Below, piece by piece: positions 7,407 through 13,935 of a stretch of DNA of 15,797 bases. Within the stretch, counting starts at the first letter, position 1, and each line of letters begins with the position of its first letter. Under the pieces are notes generated by a model. That model saw only the letters and a list, made by a program, of their open reading frames with translations, was not told where the DNA came from and searched no databases. The stretch is from Acidimicrobiaceae bacterium (GTDB lineage Bacteria; Actinomycetota; Acidimicrobiia; Acidimicrobiales; Palsa-688). The translations under genes were made by a program, and so were the position numbers. Location of the stretch: positions 1 through 15,797 of the forward strand of contig PMHU01000194.1 of assembly GCA_003156795.1 (NCBI GenBank), given 5' to 3'.

Positions 7407-8675
7407 GTGCGCTGCGAGGTACTTGCCGTCGGGACCGAGCTCCTTCTGGGCCAGGTGGTCGACACCAACTCGGCCTGGATAGGCGAACAGCTGGCCATCG
7501 CCGGCATTGATTCCCACTACCAGGTAAAGGTCGGCGACAACCAGAGCCGCATCGTCGCTTGCATACGCCAGGCGCTGGCTCGCAGCGACGCCGTGATCTG
7601 CTGCGGTGGGCTCGGGCCCACCCAGGATGACATCACGAGGGAAGCCATCGCCGAGGTCCTCGGGGTGGCGCTCGATCTGGATGACGAGGTGGCCGCCCGG
7701 ATCGAACAACTCTTCGGTTCTCGCGGGCGAAACATGGCGCTCAACAACCTGCGCCAGGCAGAGGTACCCCGGGGCGCCACCGTGATCCCGCAAGTGAGGG
7801 GGACGGCTCCCGGTCTCATTTGCCGGCTTGGCGATCGCTCGGTCTATGCCGTCCCCGGGGTGCCACACGAGATGCGGGAGATGGTCATGCGGGCGGTCAT
7901 CCCCGACCTGGTCGCGCAGTCCGGGGAGGTGGCGACCATCCTGAGCCGGACCCTTCGGACGTGGGGGCTGGCCGAGTCGACTCTGGCCGAGCTGCTGGGT
8001 GATCGCATGGCGTCCCTGGACAAGTTGGGCGCGGACGGGCGACCGGCACCGACCATCGCCTTCCTTGCCAGCGGCATCGAAGGGATCAAGGTCAGGATCA
8101 CCGCCAAGGCCGCCAGCGCCGCAGAAGCGTCCGGGCTCGTAACCGCCGAGGAGGCGGCCATACGGCAGCTGCTGGGCCCGGCCGTCTTCGGCGCAGACGA
8201 CCAAAACATGGAGGCCGCGGTCGGATCGATCCTGCGGGATCGGGGCCTCACGGTGGGGGTGGCGGAATCGCTGACCGGGGGACTGCTCGGGAGCCGCCTT
8301 ACAGCCGTTCCCGGCGCCAGCGAGTGGTTCCGAGGGTCCCTTGTTGTCTACGCGTCGGAAGCCAAGCGAAAGCTGCTGGGCGTGGGGGATGGGCCCGTCG
8401 TCAGTGAAGCCGCGGCCATCCAGATGGCGACAGGGGTGGCGTCCACGCTGGGGGCCGACATAGGAATGGCGTTGACCGGCGTGGCGGGGCCGACCGAGCA
8501 GGACGGCCAACCGGTAGGGGTCGTGTGGATCGCCATCTCCGGTGCAATGGGAGAGGCGGGCGCCCCCGATGTCATGACCCGGAAGCTTCAGCTCGGAGGC
8601 GACCGAGACCAGATCCGTCAGATCTCGACCATCTCCGCCCTCGACCTCCTACGCCGGCGACTACTGGACGGTTAG
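7407..8675 (+). CDS. cinA: CinA: competence/damage-inducible protein with nicotinamide-nucleotide amidase domain
   Basis: CinA proteins pair an N-terminal MoaB/MogA-like domain (ADP-ribose or FAD pyrophosphatase activity in characterised members) with a C-terminal PncC domain that deamidates nicotinamide mononucleotide to nicotinate mononucleotide, recycling damaged NAD. Both domains are present in 422 residues. The N-terminal domain has EVLAVGTELLLGQVVDTNS and G67-GLGPTQD-D75. The C-terminal domain (about 270-420) has VAESLTGGLLGS, with S288 as the expected catalytic serine, and GVAGPTEQDGQPVG. The start is GTG 7407, since the family sequence begins immediately; GAGGG lies 9 nt upstream, inside an inverted-repeat arm. 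thpR follows after 23 nt. In many actinomycetes cinA lies close to recA; here about 5 kb separates them. Confidence 0.95.
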   Translation: MRCEVLAVGTELLLGQVVDTNSAWIGEQLAIAGIDSHYQVKVGDNQSRIVACIRQALARSDAVICCGGLGPTQDDITREAIAEVLGVALDLDDEVAARIEQLFGSRGRNMALNNLRQAEVPRGATVIPQVRGTAPGLICRLGDRSVYAVPGVPHEMREMVMRAVIPDLVAQSGEVATILSRTLRTWGLAESTLAELLGDRMASLDKLGADGRPAPTIAFLASGIEGIKVRITAKAASAAEASGLVTAEEAAIRQLLGPAVFGADDQNMEAAVGSILRDRGLTVGVAESLTGGLLGSRLTAVPGASEWFRGSLVVYASEAKRKLLGVGDGPVVSEAAAIQMATGVASTLGADIGMALTGVAGPTEQDGQPVGVVWIAISGAMGEAGAPDVMTRKLQLGGDRDQIRQISTISALDLLRRRLLDG

Positions 8676-8686
8676 GGGCCCGTCGT

Positions 8687-8709
8687 GGAGCCGGCGGCTT
8701 GAGCCGGCT
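8687..8709 (+). promoter_or_regulatory. GGAG ribosome binding site and hairpin presenting the thpR TTG start
   Basis: GGAG (8687-8690) lies 8 nt before TTG 8699. AGCCGGC (8689-8695) and GCCGGCT (8703-8709) form a perfect 7-bp GC stem whose loop contains the TTG codon, while the 5' arm overlaps the last two bases of GGAG. The element may damp initiation and favour coupling to cinA translation. Confidence 0.5.
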
Positions 8710-9250
8710 GTTCGTGGCGGTCTGGCTGCCGCCGTCGTCGACAGGCCAGATACGAGCGCTCGACCGACCGGCTCGGTCCGGACTGCGATGGACCACCGAG
8801 GACCAATGGCACGTGACCTTGCGCTTCCTCGGTGAGGTGGGAGAGGAGCGGTCGGACCTGTCGGACCGTATGGCCTCGGTGGCGTCGCGATCGGCCGCTG
8901 CGTCGGCGGTGCTGGGGCCTCGACCGCGGCGGCTTGGGGATCGCATCTGGGTGCTGCCCGTGGGCGGGCTCGAAGACCTGGCGTCTTCAGTCGAAGCAGC
9001 CACCTCCGAAATCGGCCGGGACGTCGGGGGTGGGCGGCGCTTCCGCGGACACGTGACGCTGGCCAGGGGGCGCCGGCCCGAATGTCTCAACGGTCTGCCG
9101 ATCGTCGAGGTCGCAGATATCTGGACGGTGCGTGAAGTCACGCTGGTTCGAAGCGACCTCCATCCGGACGGGGCCCGATACGAAGTCATCGGGAGGTGGT
9201 CGCTTGGACGCCCGCACGATTCCAGCGGTGAAGAAGCCCGGTCGGGGTAG
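8699..9250 (+). CDS. thpR: RNA 2',3'-cyclic phosphodiesterase (2H family)
   Basis: ThpR/LigT enzymes open 2',3'-cyclic phosphates on RNA ends to 2'-phosphates and can ligate tRNA halves in vitro; they are cytosolic. The 183-residue protein carries the two family H-x-T-x motifs, H38-VT-L in QWHVTLRFLGE and H118-VT-L in RGHVTLARGR. They are spaced 80 residues apart, as is usual for this family of about 180-190 residues. The start is TTG 8699, because the first strand SRLFVAVWLP follows directly and GGAG lies 8 nt upstream. The frame remains open further back inside cinA, but in a shadow frame. The gene ends 10 nt before the molybdopterin-subunit ATG, and its stop codon forms part of a candidate -10 box. 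The catalytic pairs leave little doubt about the family; the physiological substrate is unknown. Confidence 0.9.
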   Translation: MSRLFVAVWLPPSSTGQIRALDRPARSGLRWTTEDQWHVTLRFLGEVGEERSDLSDRMASVASRSAAASAVLGPRPRRLGDRIWVLPVGGLEDLASSVEAATSEIGRDVGGGRRFRGHVTLARGRRPECLNGLPIVEVADIWTVREVTLVRSDLHPDGARYEVIGRWSLGRPHDSSGEEARSG

Positions 9251-9253
9251 GTT
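9248..9253 (+). promoter_or_regulatory. Candidate -10 box of a leaderless promoter for the molybdopterin subunit
   Basis: TAGGTT (TANNNT type) overlaps the thpR stop codon and ends 7 nt before ATG 9261, the same arrangement as at rimO. There is no Shine-Dalgarno sequence between them. It could let this gene be expressed apart from cinA-thpR. No clear -35. Confidence 0.4.
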
Positions 9254-9260
9254 GCGACCC

Positions 9261-11642
9261 ATGCCCGGATCCATCCTCGGTAACAGCGTCCGCCGCGTCG
9301 AGGATCCCGACCTGTTGACCGGTCGGGGGACCTTCGTCGGAAACTTGAAGATCGAGGGACTGGCCCGCGCTGTTTTCGTCCGCTCTCCGATCGCCCACGG
9401 GCGGATCGCGAATGTCGACACCTCGGCCGCCAAAACGGCACCGGGCGTCGTAGCAGTTCTGACCGCCGATGACCTCGCCATAGAGCCGTTCCACGGTTTC
9501 CTGGTCCTCAGCGAAGCGTGCGCCCGCCCGCCGCTCGCCACTGACAAGGTTCGTTTCGTCGGGGAGGCCGTGGTCATGGTGATAGCCGGGACCGAAGCCG
9601 CGGCCCTGGACGCAGCCGAGCTGGTCGTCGTCGACTACGACCCCTTGCCCGCCGTGGCCGACTTGGAGCTGGCGGTCGCGGACGGTGCGCCGCCCCAGTT
9701 CGAAGAGCTCGGCACCAACGTCGTGTTCGGATCGCGCGGCCGAGGTGAAAATCCCCTCGGTGACGCAGTGACGACCGTGCGGGCTCACCTCGAGAACCAG
9801 CGCGTCGCCGTGCTGCCCATGGAAGGCGACGCCATCGCTGCCATTCCAGGCGACGGAGGCGAGGGGCCGAAGATGACGGTGTACGTGTCGACCCAGGTGC
9901 CCCACGGGTTTATGCGGGCCGCCGGGAAGACCCTCGGCTACCACGCCGGTGAGCTGCGCGTCGTGGCCCCGCACGTGGGGGGAGGCTTCGGCGGCAAGGC
10001 TGGGCTCGGCTACGAGCACGCGGCGGTGATCGCCGCGGCCGCCAAGCTCGGGCGGCCGATCGCGTGGGTGCAAACGCGCTCCGAGAACTTGGTGGCGAGC
10101 CCGCACGGACGCGGCCAGCTGCAGTGGATCGACATGGGCTTCGATTCCGAAGGTCGCCTCACTGGGATGCACTGCCGGGTTCTCGCAGACGCGGGCGCTT
10201 ACGCCGGCTTCGGCGGCGGCCTGGCGATCGGGCCCACTCAGATGATGGCTCAGGGGGTCTACGACATCCCCGCCATCCGCTTTGATGTGGTGGTCGCAGT
10301 CACCAACACCACACCGATGGGCGCCTTCCGCGGGGCCGGGCGACCAGAAGCCGCAGAGTTCCTGGAGCGCATGATGGATTTGGCTGCGGGTGAGCTCGGG
10401 ATGGATCCAGTCGAGCTGCGCCGGCGCAACCTTCTGCCTGCATTCGACGTGCCGACCACGACCGTCATGGGAACGACCTACGACACGGGCGACTACCGGC
10501 TAGTCCTGGACGAAGCGGTACGGCTGGCCGGCTACGAACAGCTCCGTTCCGAGCAGGCGGCCAGGAGGGCGTCGGGCGACCGATGGCAGATGGGGATCGG
10601 CGTGGCGGTTTACGTCGAAGTCACCGCGGGCGGGGGCGGAGAGGAGTTCGGTTCCGTCGAGATCCATCGCGACGGCACGGCCACCATCAAGGTCGGGACC
10701 TCGGCTCACGGGCAGGGTCATGCGACCGCGTTCGCCATGATCGTGTCCGATCGACTGGGCATCGCCATGGAGGACATTCGTTTCGTCCAGTCCGACACCG
10801 CCGCCGTCCCTCGTGGCGGAGGCACCGGCGGGTCCCGCTCCCTGCAGGTAGGCGGCAGCGCCGTTCTGGCGGCCACTGACGAAGTCCTGCGACTGGCACG
10901 TGAGGTGGCGGCAAAGGAACTGGAAGCGAGCGTCGAGGACATCGTGGTTCACGACGACGGCCGGGTCGGCGTGGCCGGGGTGCCGTCTCGGGCGCTCACT
11001 TGGGCGGAGCTGGCGGTCGCCTCCGAGGACGAAAGCGGCCCGCTCGCGGCATCGGTCGACTTCAAGGTGGAAGGCGCCACGTTCCCGTTCGGGGCCCACG
11101 TCTCGGTCGTGGACGTCGATGTCGAGACGGGCCAGGTGCGGCCCATCCGCCACATCGCCGTCGACGACTGCGGAAGGATCGTGAACCCGATGCTGGTCAC
11201 CGGCCAGCAGCACGGCGGCATCGCCCAAGGCATGGCCCAGGCTCTGTGGGAGGAAGTCGTATTCGACGCCGACGGGAACCCCCTGACGACCAACCTGGCC
11301 GATTACGCCATGCCGAGCGCAGCAGAAGTCCCGTCGTTCGAGACCTACAACACCGAGACGCCGACACCGCGCAACCCTCTGGGGGCAAAGGGAATCGGGG
11401 AGTCGGGGACCATCGGATCGACCCCGTCGGTCCACAATGCGGTGATCGACGCCGTGGCCCACCTGGGGGTGCGCCACATCGCCATGCCGTGCACACCCGA
11501 ACGGGTGTGGCGGGCCATCCAATCGGCCCGCAGCTCGCCGGGCGTTTCACAAGTGCCTTGGACCGAACCGCCGGCCGTGTTCGACCGGCTACCGACCGCC
11601 GGGGCTGACGGTGAACCCGAGGCCGCTAGCGCGGACATCTGA
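9261..11642 (+). CDS. Xanthine dehydrogenase / form II CO dehydrogenase-like molybdopterin-binding subunit
   Basis: This is the large catalytic subunit type of the molybdenum hydroxylases, which hydroxylate aldehydes, purines or N-heterocycles (or, in form I, oxidise CO) using molybdopterin cytosine dinucleotide. The 793-residue protein begins MPGSILGNSVRRVEDPDLLTGRG, as in CoxL-like proteins. The N-terminal ald_xan_dh_C domain spans roughly 15-125. The molybdopterin half shows G240-GGFGG-K246, A355-FRGAG-R361, GQGHATAF, GGGTGGSRS and G-I-G-E714-S-G, where E714 is the expected catalytic glutamate. AFRGAGR rather than AYxCSFR argues against a true aerobic CO dehydrogenase. No 2Fe-2S small subunit or FAD subunit lies within the window, so its electron partners are encoded elsewhere or absent. 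The longer in-frame start at 9132 lies inside thpR and is unlikely. Substrate not predictable. Confidence 0.92.
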   Translation: MPGSILGNSVRRVEDPDLLTGRGTFVGNLKIEGLARAVFVRSPIAHGRIANVDTSAAKTAPGVVAVLTADDLAIEPFHGFLVLSEACARPPLATDKVRFVGEAVVMVIAGTEAAALDAAELVVVDYDPLPAVADLELAVADGAPPQFEELGTNVVFGSRGRGENPLGDAVTTVRAHLENQRVAVLPMEGDAIAAIPGDGGEGPKMTVYVSTQVPHGFMRAAGKTLGYHAGELRVVAPHVGGGFGGKAGLGYEHAAVIAAAAKLGRPIAWVQTRSENLVASPHGRGQLQWIDMGFDSEGRLTGMHCRVLADAGAYAGFGGGLAIGPTQMMAQGVYDIPAIRFDVVVAVTNTTPMGAFRGAGRPEAAEFLERMMDLAAGELGMDPVELRRRNLLPAFDVPTTTVMGTTYDTGDYRLVLDEAVRLAGYEQLRSEQAARRASGDRWQMGIGVAVYVEVTAGGGGEEFGSVEIHRDGTATIKVGTSAHGQGHATAFAMIVSDRLGIAMEDIRFVQSDTAAVPRGGGTGGSRSLQVGGSAVLAATDEVLRLAREVAAKELEASVEDIVVHDDGRVGVAGVPSRALTWAELAVASEDESGPLAASVDFKVEGATFPFGAHVSVVDVDVETGQVRPIRHIAVDDCGRIVNPMLVTGQQHGGIAQGMAQALWEEVVFDADGNPLTTNLADYAMPSAAEVPSFETYNTETPTPRNPLGAKGIGESGTIGSTPSVHNAVIDAVAHLGVRHIAMPCTPERVWRAIQSARSSPGVSQVPWTEPPAVFDRLPTAGADGEPEAASADI

Positions 11643-11709
11643 GCCCTCGCGGCGGGCTCCGCCACGCGCCAATCCGCTTTGGGCCCGCCTTGGCCGAGCA
11701 CCGTTTCGG

Positions 11710-11740
11710 GGCCGACTACGCAACGTCGGGCCGCGATTTT
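11710..11740 (+). terminator. Candidate intrinsic terminator after the molybdopterin subunit
   Basis: GGCCGAC (11710-11716) pairs with GTCGG-G-CC (11725-11732, one bulged G) around an 8-base loop and is followed by GCGATTTT. It lies 68 nt past the stop codon, in the 203-base gap between convergent genes. A second small hairpin, GAGCCC/GGGCTC (11641-11659), overlaps the stop codon but has no T-run. I see no supported gene in this gap. Confidence 0.45.
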
Positions 11741-11845
11741 CCGATCTGGCAGCGATCCGCCACGAAAGGTGCGGTGTTGTGCGGCGCGACCATGGTCGAC
11801 AGGCAGGAACTCGTGGGCCTCGGTGACGTTCGCCAGTCGCAGTAG

Positions 11846-13219
11846 TTACTGGAAGCTGACCGGGATCCACGTATGGCCCCCGTCATGGGTCATCAGGAAC
11901 GTCGAAGAACCGTCGGTGGGACTCGCTATGGCCACGCCCTGGCTTGCGGTCTCGAAGCCGAGATAGCTGATCCCCGGCGTCGACGACACGCTCTGCCAGC
12001 TCGTGCCGCCGTTGAAGCTGGCCTCCAGGCCGGTCTCGGTGACCGCGACTACGGTCGCCGTGCTCGGAGCCGCGGCTATCGGTCCATTACCTGAATCGCG
12101 GGGAACTGGGCTGACCCTGGAAAAAGTGTTGCCGCCGTCGTTGGAGGCGTACAGCCAGTCGGACTGAGATGTGGTGCCGGGTGCGGGCGTGCCCCACTCG
12201 CCCTCCGCGCATACGGCGAACAAGTCGGTGGTCGATGAGGCGGCTATTGATCCGTGGCCGTTGGCGTCGGAACAGGGCGGCGCCTTCCAGTCCGTCCAAA
12301 CGCCCGAGCTGAGTAAGGCCCCGCCGACGACGGTGCGATTGACGTTGATGATCCAGCCGTTGGCGTTTTGCAGCACCAGTTGCGATTCAGGAGTCGGGCC
12401 GCCTCCGTATGAAGGGGTCGCAGCCGAGAGGGTCCAACTGACCTGGGTGATCGGCGTGGTGAAGATCTGGTCCACCCCTGTTCCGGGTGTGAGAGTGACC
12501 AGGTGGATCAGACCCTGTTGCGTCTCGAGGGCTTCGATGATGGCGGAGGGGCCGCCCGGGTCGGCCTCGGACTGCCAAGTCCGGCCACCATCCTGGGTAG
12601 ACCAGAGCTGGTTGGACTTCGACCCGGAGCCGGTGACGATCCAACCGTCGTAGGCATTGCCAAATCGGATCGACGTACCGGTCCCACCGGCCGGGAGCTG
12701 CGACGGCTGAGATACTTCGCTCCACGTGTTGCCTCCGTCAGTGGAGCGCGCCAACGTGAGGCAAGTTCCGACTCCGCCGGCGCCTGTACCGGCGCACGGC
12801 GCGGTGCCGAGGACCCACCCGACGTCGGAGGAAACGAACGTGACCGACGCCGGTTGGAAGTCGGCAGGCACGGGCGTGGGTGGCAGGGTCACGGCTGTGG
12901 TTGAGCTCTTGGGGGCAGTGGTCGTGCTCTTGTGGGAGGGCAAGCCGCTTGAGAGCGTGGGAGTGGTCTGGCTTGAGATGGAGACGTTGTGAGCCGGGCT
13001 GGGGTGGTCGTTGATCACGATGACCGTGGCGGCCGCAGCCGCGAGCAATCCTGCCGTGGCGAGAGACGCCAGAGTGAAGCGCCGACTCGGCCGCGAGATC
13101 CGGTTGGCGCTGATGGGTCTGACCTTGGGGGAGGGCACCGCGCTCGCCGACGGCCGGATCGCTTCCGCTTTGGCGTGGAGGGTCCGCCGTAGGGCGTCGA
13201 TGAGTTCGTCGTCGGTCAT
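11846..13219 (-). CDS. Single-pass membrane protein with extracellular BNR/Asp-box propeller; candidate anti-sigma/sensor
   Basis: The 457-residue protein is read from ATG 13219, which overlaps the sigma-factor stop as ATGA; a perfect AGGAGG lies 11 nt upstream, inside the sigma gene. Residues 1-47 are cytoplasmic and basic, with an amphipathic helix (TDDELIDALRRTLHAKAEAI). One membrane helix spans 48-70, followed by a Ser/Thr/Pro linker (about 74-120). The rest is outside the cell and carries five Asp-box-like units: STDGGNTW (159-166), STQDGGRTW (207-215), SNDGGNTF (359-366), SFNGGTSW (401-408) and THDGGHTW (444-451). Such boxes mark sialidase/Ycf48-type beta-propellers. Cys pairs 142/153 and 316/337 could form disulfides. 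No zinc anti-sigma HxxxCxxC motif is present. Coupling to the sigma gene suggests it holds or signals to that sigma factor; this is inference. No glycosidase activity is claimed. Confidence 0.85.
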   Translation of the reverse strand: MTDDELIDALRRTLHAKAEAIRPSASAVPSPKVRPISANRISRPSRRFTLASLATAGLLAAAAATVIVINDHPSPAHNVSISSQTTPTLSSGLPSHKSTTTAPKSSTTAVTLPPTPVPADFQPASVTFVSSDVGWVLGTAPCAGTGAGGVGTCLTLARSTDGGNTWSEVSQPSQLPAGGTGTSIRFGNAYDGWIVTGSGSKSNQLWSTQDGGRTWQSEADPGGPSAIIEALETQQGLIHLVTLTPGTGVDQIFTTPITQVSWTLSAATPSYGGGPTPESQLVLQNANGWIINVNRTVVGGALLSSGVWTDWKAPPCSDANGHGSIAASSTTDLFAVCAEGEWGTPAPGTTSQSDWLYASNDGGNTFSRVSPVPRDSGNGPIAAAPSTATVVAVTETGLEASFNGGTSWQSVSSTPGISYLGFETASQGVAIASPTDGSSTFLMTHDGGHTWIPVSFQ

Positions 13220-13710
13220 GTTTGCAGCATCCTCCTGAGGTCCTTCAGGGCCCGGTGCGAAGTCGACTTGACCGTCCCGATCCGACATCCCAACGTCGCC
13301 GCCACGTCGGCTTCGGTCATGTCGAGGTAGTAGCGCATCACCAGGATTGTTCGCTGTCGCGGGGAAAGCTTTGACAGGGAGTCCCACATCTCGACCGGTT
13401 GAGCATCCCGATGGGGTTTCATCCGGTCCTCATCGATCTCCCGAACCTCGCGCCAACTCCGGCGGTGCCAGGAGTAACAAGCGTTGACCACGCTTCGCCT
13501 CAGGTACGCGCCGGGTTCGTCCGAAGCGTCCAAACGGGACATGACCCGGATGAACGTGTCCTGCACCAGGTCTTCTGCCACGGCTTGTGAACCCGTGATG
13601 AGGTAGGCCAGCCGGACCAAGCCGTCTCTTTCGTCCCGGTAGATCTGGGACCAAGTGACGTCGCTCGCCTCGCGCTCCACGACACAAGGTACGTCAGCGG
13701 TCCTCACCAC
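13216..13710 (-). CDS. ECF RNA polymerase sigma factor, SigE-family
   Basis: This group IV sigma factor directs RNA polymerase to stress-response promoters. From GTG 13710 the protein has 164 residues. Region 2 spans about 24-91 (LVRLAYLITGSQAVAEDLVQ, DTFIRV, YLRRSVVNACYSWHRR). Region 4 spans about 113-162 (LSPRQRTILVMRYYLDMTEADVAATLGC then a GTVKSTSHRALKDLR helix-turn-helix). Only a short acidic linker separates them, as expected for ECF sigmas, and the RRSWRE plus EADVAATLGCRIGTVKS pattern resembles the actinobacterial SigE family. In-frame alternatives are GTG 13707 and GTG 13680; the last would give a more typical short N-terminus. It is divergent from recA, and its stop overlaps the start of a membrane propeller gene, pointing to a co-regulated pair. 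Its target genes cannot be read from the sequence. Confidence 0.92.
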   Translation of the reverse strand: MVRTADVPCVVEREASDVTWSQIYRDERDGLVRLAYLITGSQAVAEDLVQDTFIRVMSRLDASDEPGAYLRRSVVNACYSWHRRSWREVREIDEDRMKPHRDAQPVEMWDSLSKLSPRQRTILVMRYYLDMTEADVAATLGCRIGTVKSTSHRALKDLRRMLQT

Positions 13711-13715
13711 TCATC

Positions 13716-13741
13716 CACGCCGACGTTGGGCGGATGGTTCC
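13716..13741 (-). promoter_or_regulatory. Candidate ECF-type autoregulatory promoter
   Basis: Read on the minus strand, GGAACC (13741-13736), 16 bases, then CGTG (13719-13716) resembles the GGAAC / CGTN pattern of ECF-sigma promoters. Initiation would fall at or next to GTG 13710/13707, giving a leaderless message. This is pattern-matching on short strings, so confidence is modest. Confidence 0.3.
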
Positions 13742-13793
13742 GAGAAATTGGTTTGAAGGCCTCGCCTGGCTGCGCACGGCATGTATCCACCAT

Positions 13794-13807
13794 CGAACAA
13801 GTGTTTG
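13794..13807. promoter_or_regulatory. LexA operator (SOS box)
   Basis: CGAACAAGTGTTTG matches the Gram-positive/actinobacterial LexA consensus CGAAC-RNRY-GTTYG at every position. It lies 4 bases before the recA distal -10 box, where bound LexA would block RNA polymerase. It is also 84 bases from the divergent sigma-factor start. Confidence 0.85.
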
Positions 13808-13811
13808 GGTA

Positions 13812-13817
13812 TATGCT
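13812..13817 (+). promoter_or_regulatory. recA distal promoter -10 box
   Basis: TATGCT (TANNNT) directly follows the LexA operator. Transcription would start near 13824 and leave a leader of about 110 nt. No strong -35 is seen, which is common for activated or SOS promoters in actinomycetes. Confidence 0.5.
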
Positions 13818-13873
13818 CAGTGCTGGCAAATCACATCGATGAGATTCCGGTTCCCGGCCGACTCGAGTGGTGA

Positions 13874-13896
13874 GTGTCACACCCCCTTCGTAGGGT
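13874..13896 (+). promoter_or_regulatory. recA proximal promoter resembling the RecA-NDp (PafBC) class
   Basis: GTGTCACAC (13874-13882), exactly 8 bases, then TAGGGT (13891-13896) follows the mycobacterial RecA-NDp layout tTGTCRgtg-N8-TAnnnT. The TGTCA core, the spacing and the -10 box agree; the first base and the trailing three bases do not. Initiation near 13903 would give a leader of about 33 nt containing the recA ribosome binding site. The class is known to be activated by PafBC after DNA damage, independently of LexA. Confidence 0.5.
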
Positions 13897-13920
13897 CGAA
13901 CCCGTACCGACGAGCAGCGA

Positions 13921-13928
13921 GAGGAAGG
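13921..13928 (+). promoter_or_regulatory. recA ribosome binding site
   Basis: GAGGAAGG ends 7 nt before GTG 13936 and fixes that start, in agreement with the family N-terminus MERDKALEMA. Confidence 0.8.
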
Positions 13929-13935
13929 CATTCCG

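Noticed and set aside
8525..8698. N-terminal extension of ThpR inside cinA
   Set aside because: These codons are a shadow frame of cinA; the ThpR fold starts at SRLFVAVWLP.
9132..9260. N-terminal extension of the molybdopterin subunit from an upstream start
   Set aside because: It overlaps the thpR coding end in another frame; family similarity begins at MPGSILGNSVRR.
11643..11845. Short open frames in the gap between the convergent genes, such as 11611-11826 and an ATG at 11790
   Set aside because: No ribosome binding site, no family resemblance and Arg-rich translation; only a candidate terminator is supported here.
11846..13219. Calling the Asp-box protein a secreted sialidase
   Set aside because: It has a membrane anchor and no visible sialidase catalytic residues or RIP motif; Asp boxes alone mark only the propeller fold.
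13220..13387. N-terminal extension of the propeller protein into the sigma gene
   Set aside because: The extension is antiparallel to nothing but is read in a second frame of the sigma gene. ATG 13219 has AGGAGG and the ATGA overlap, and gives a sensible short cytoplasmic helix.
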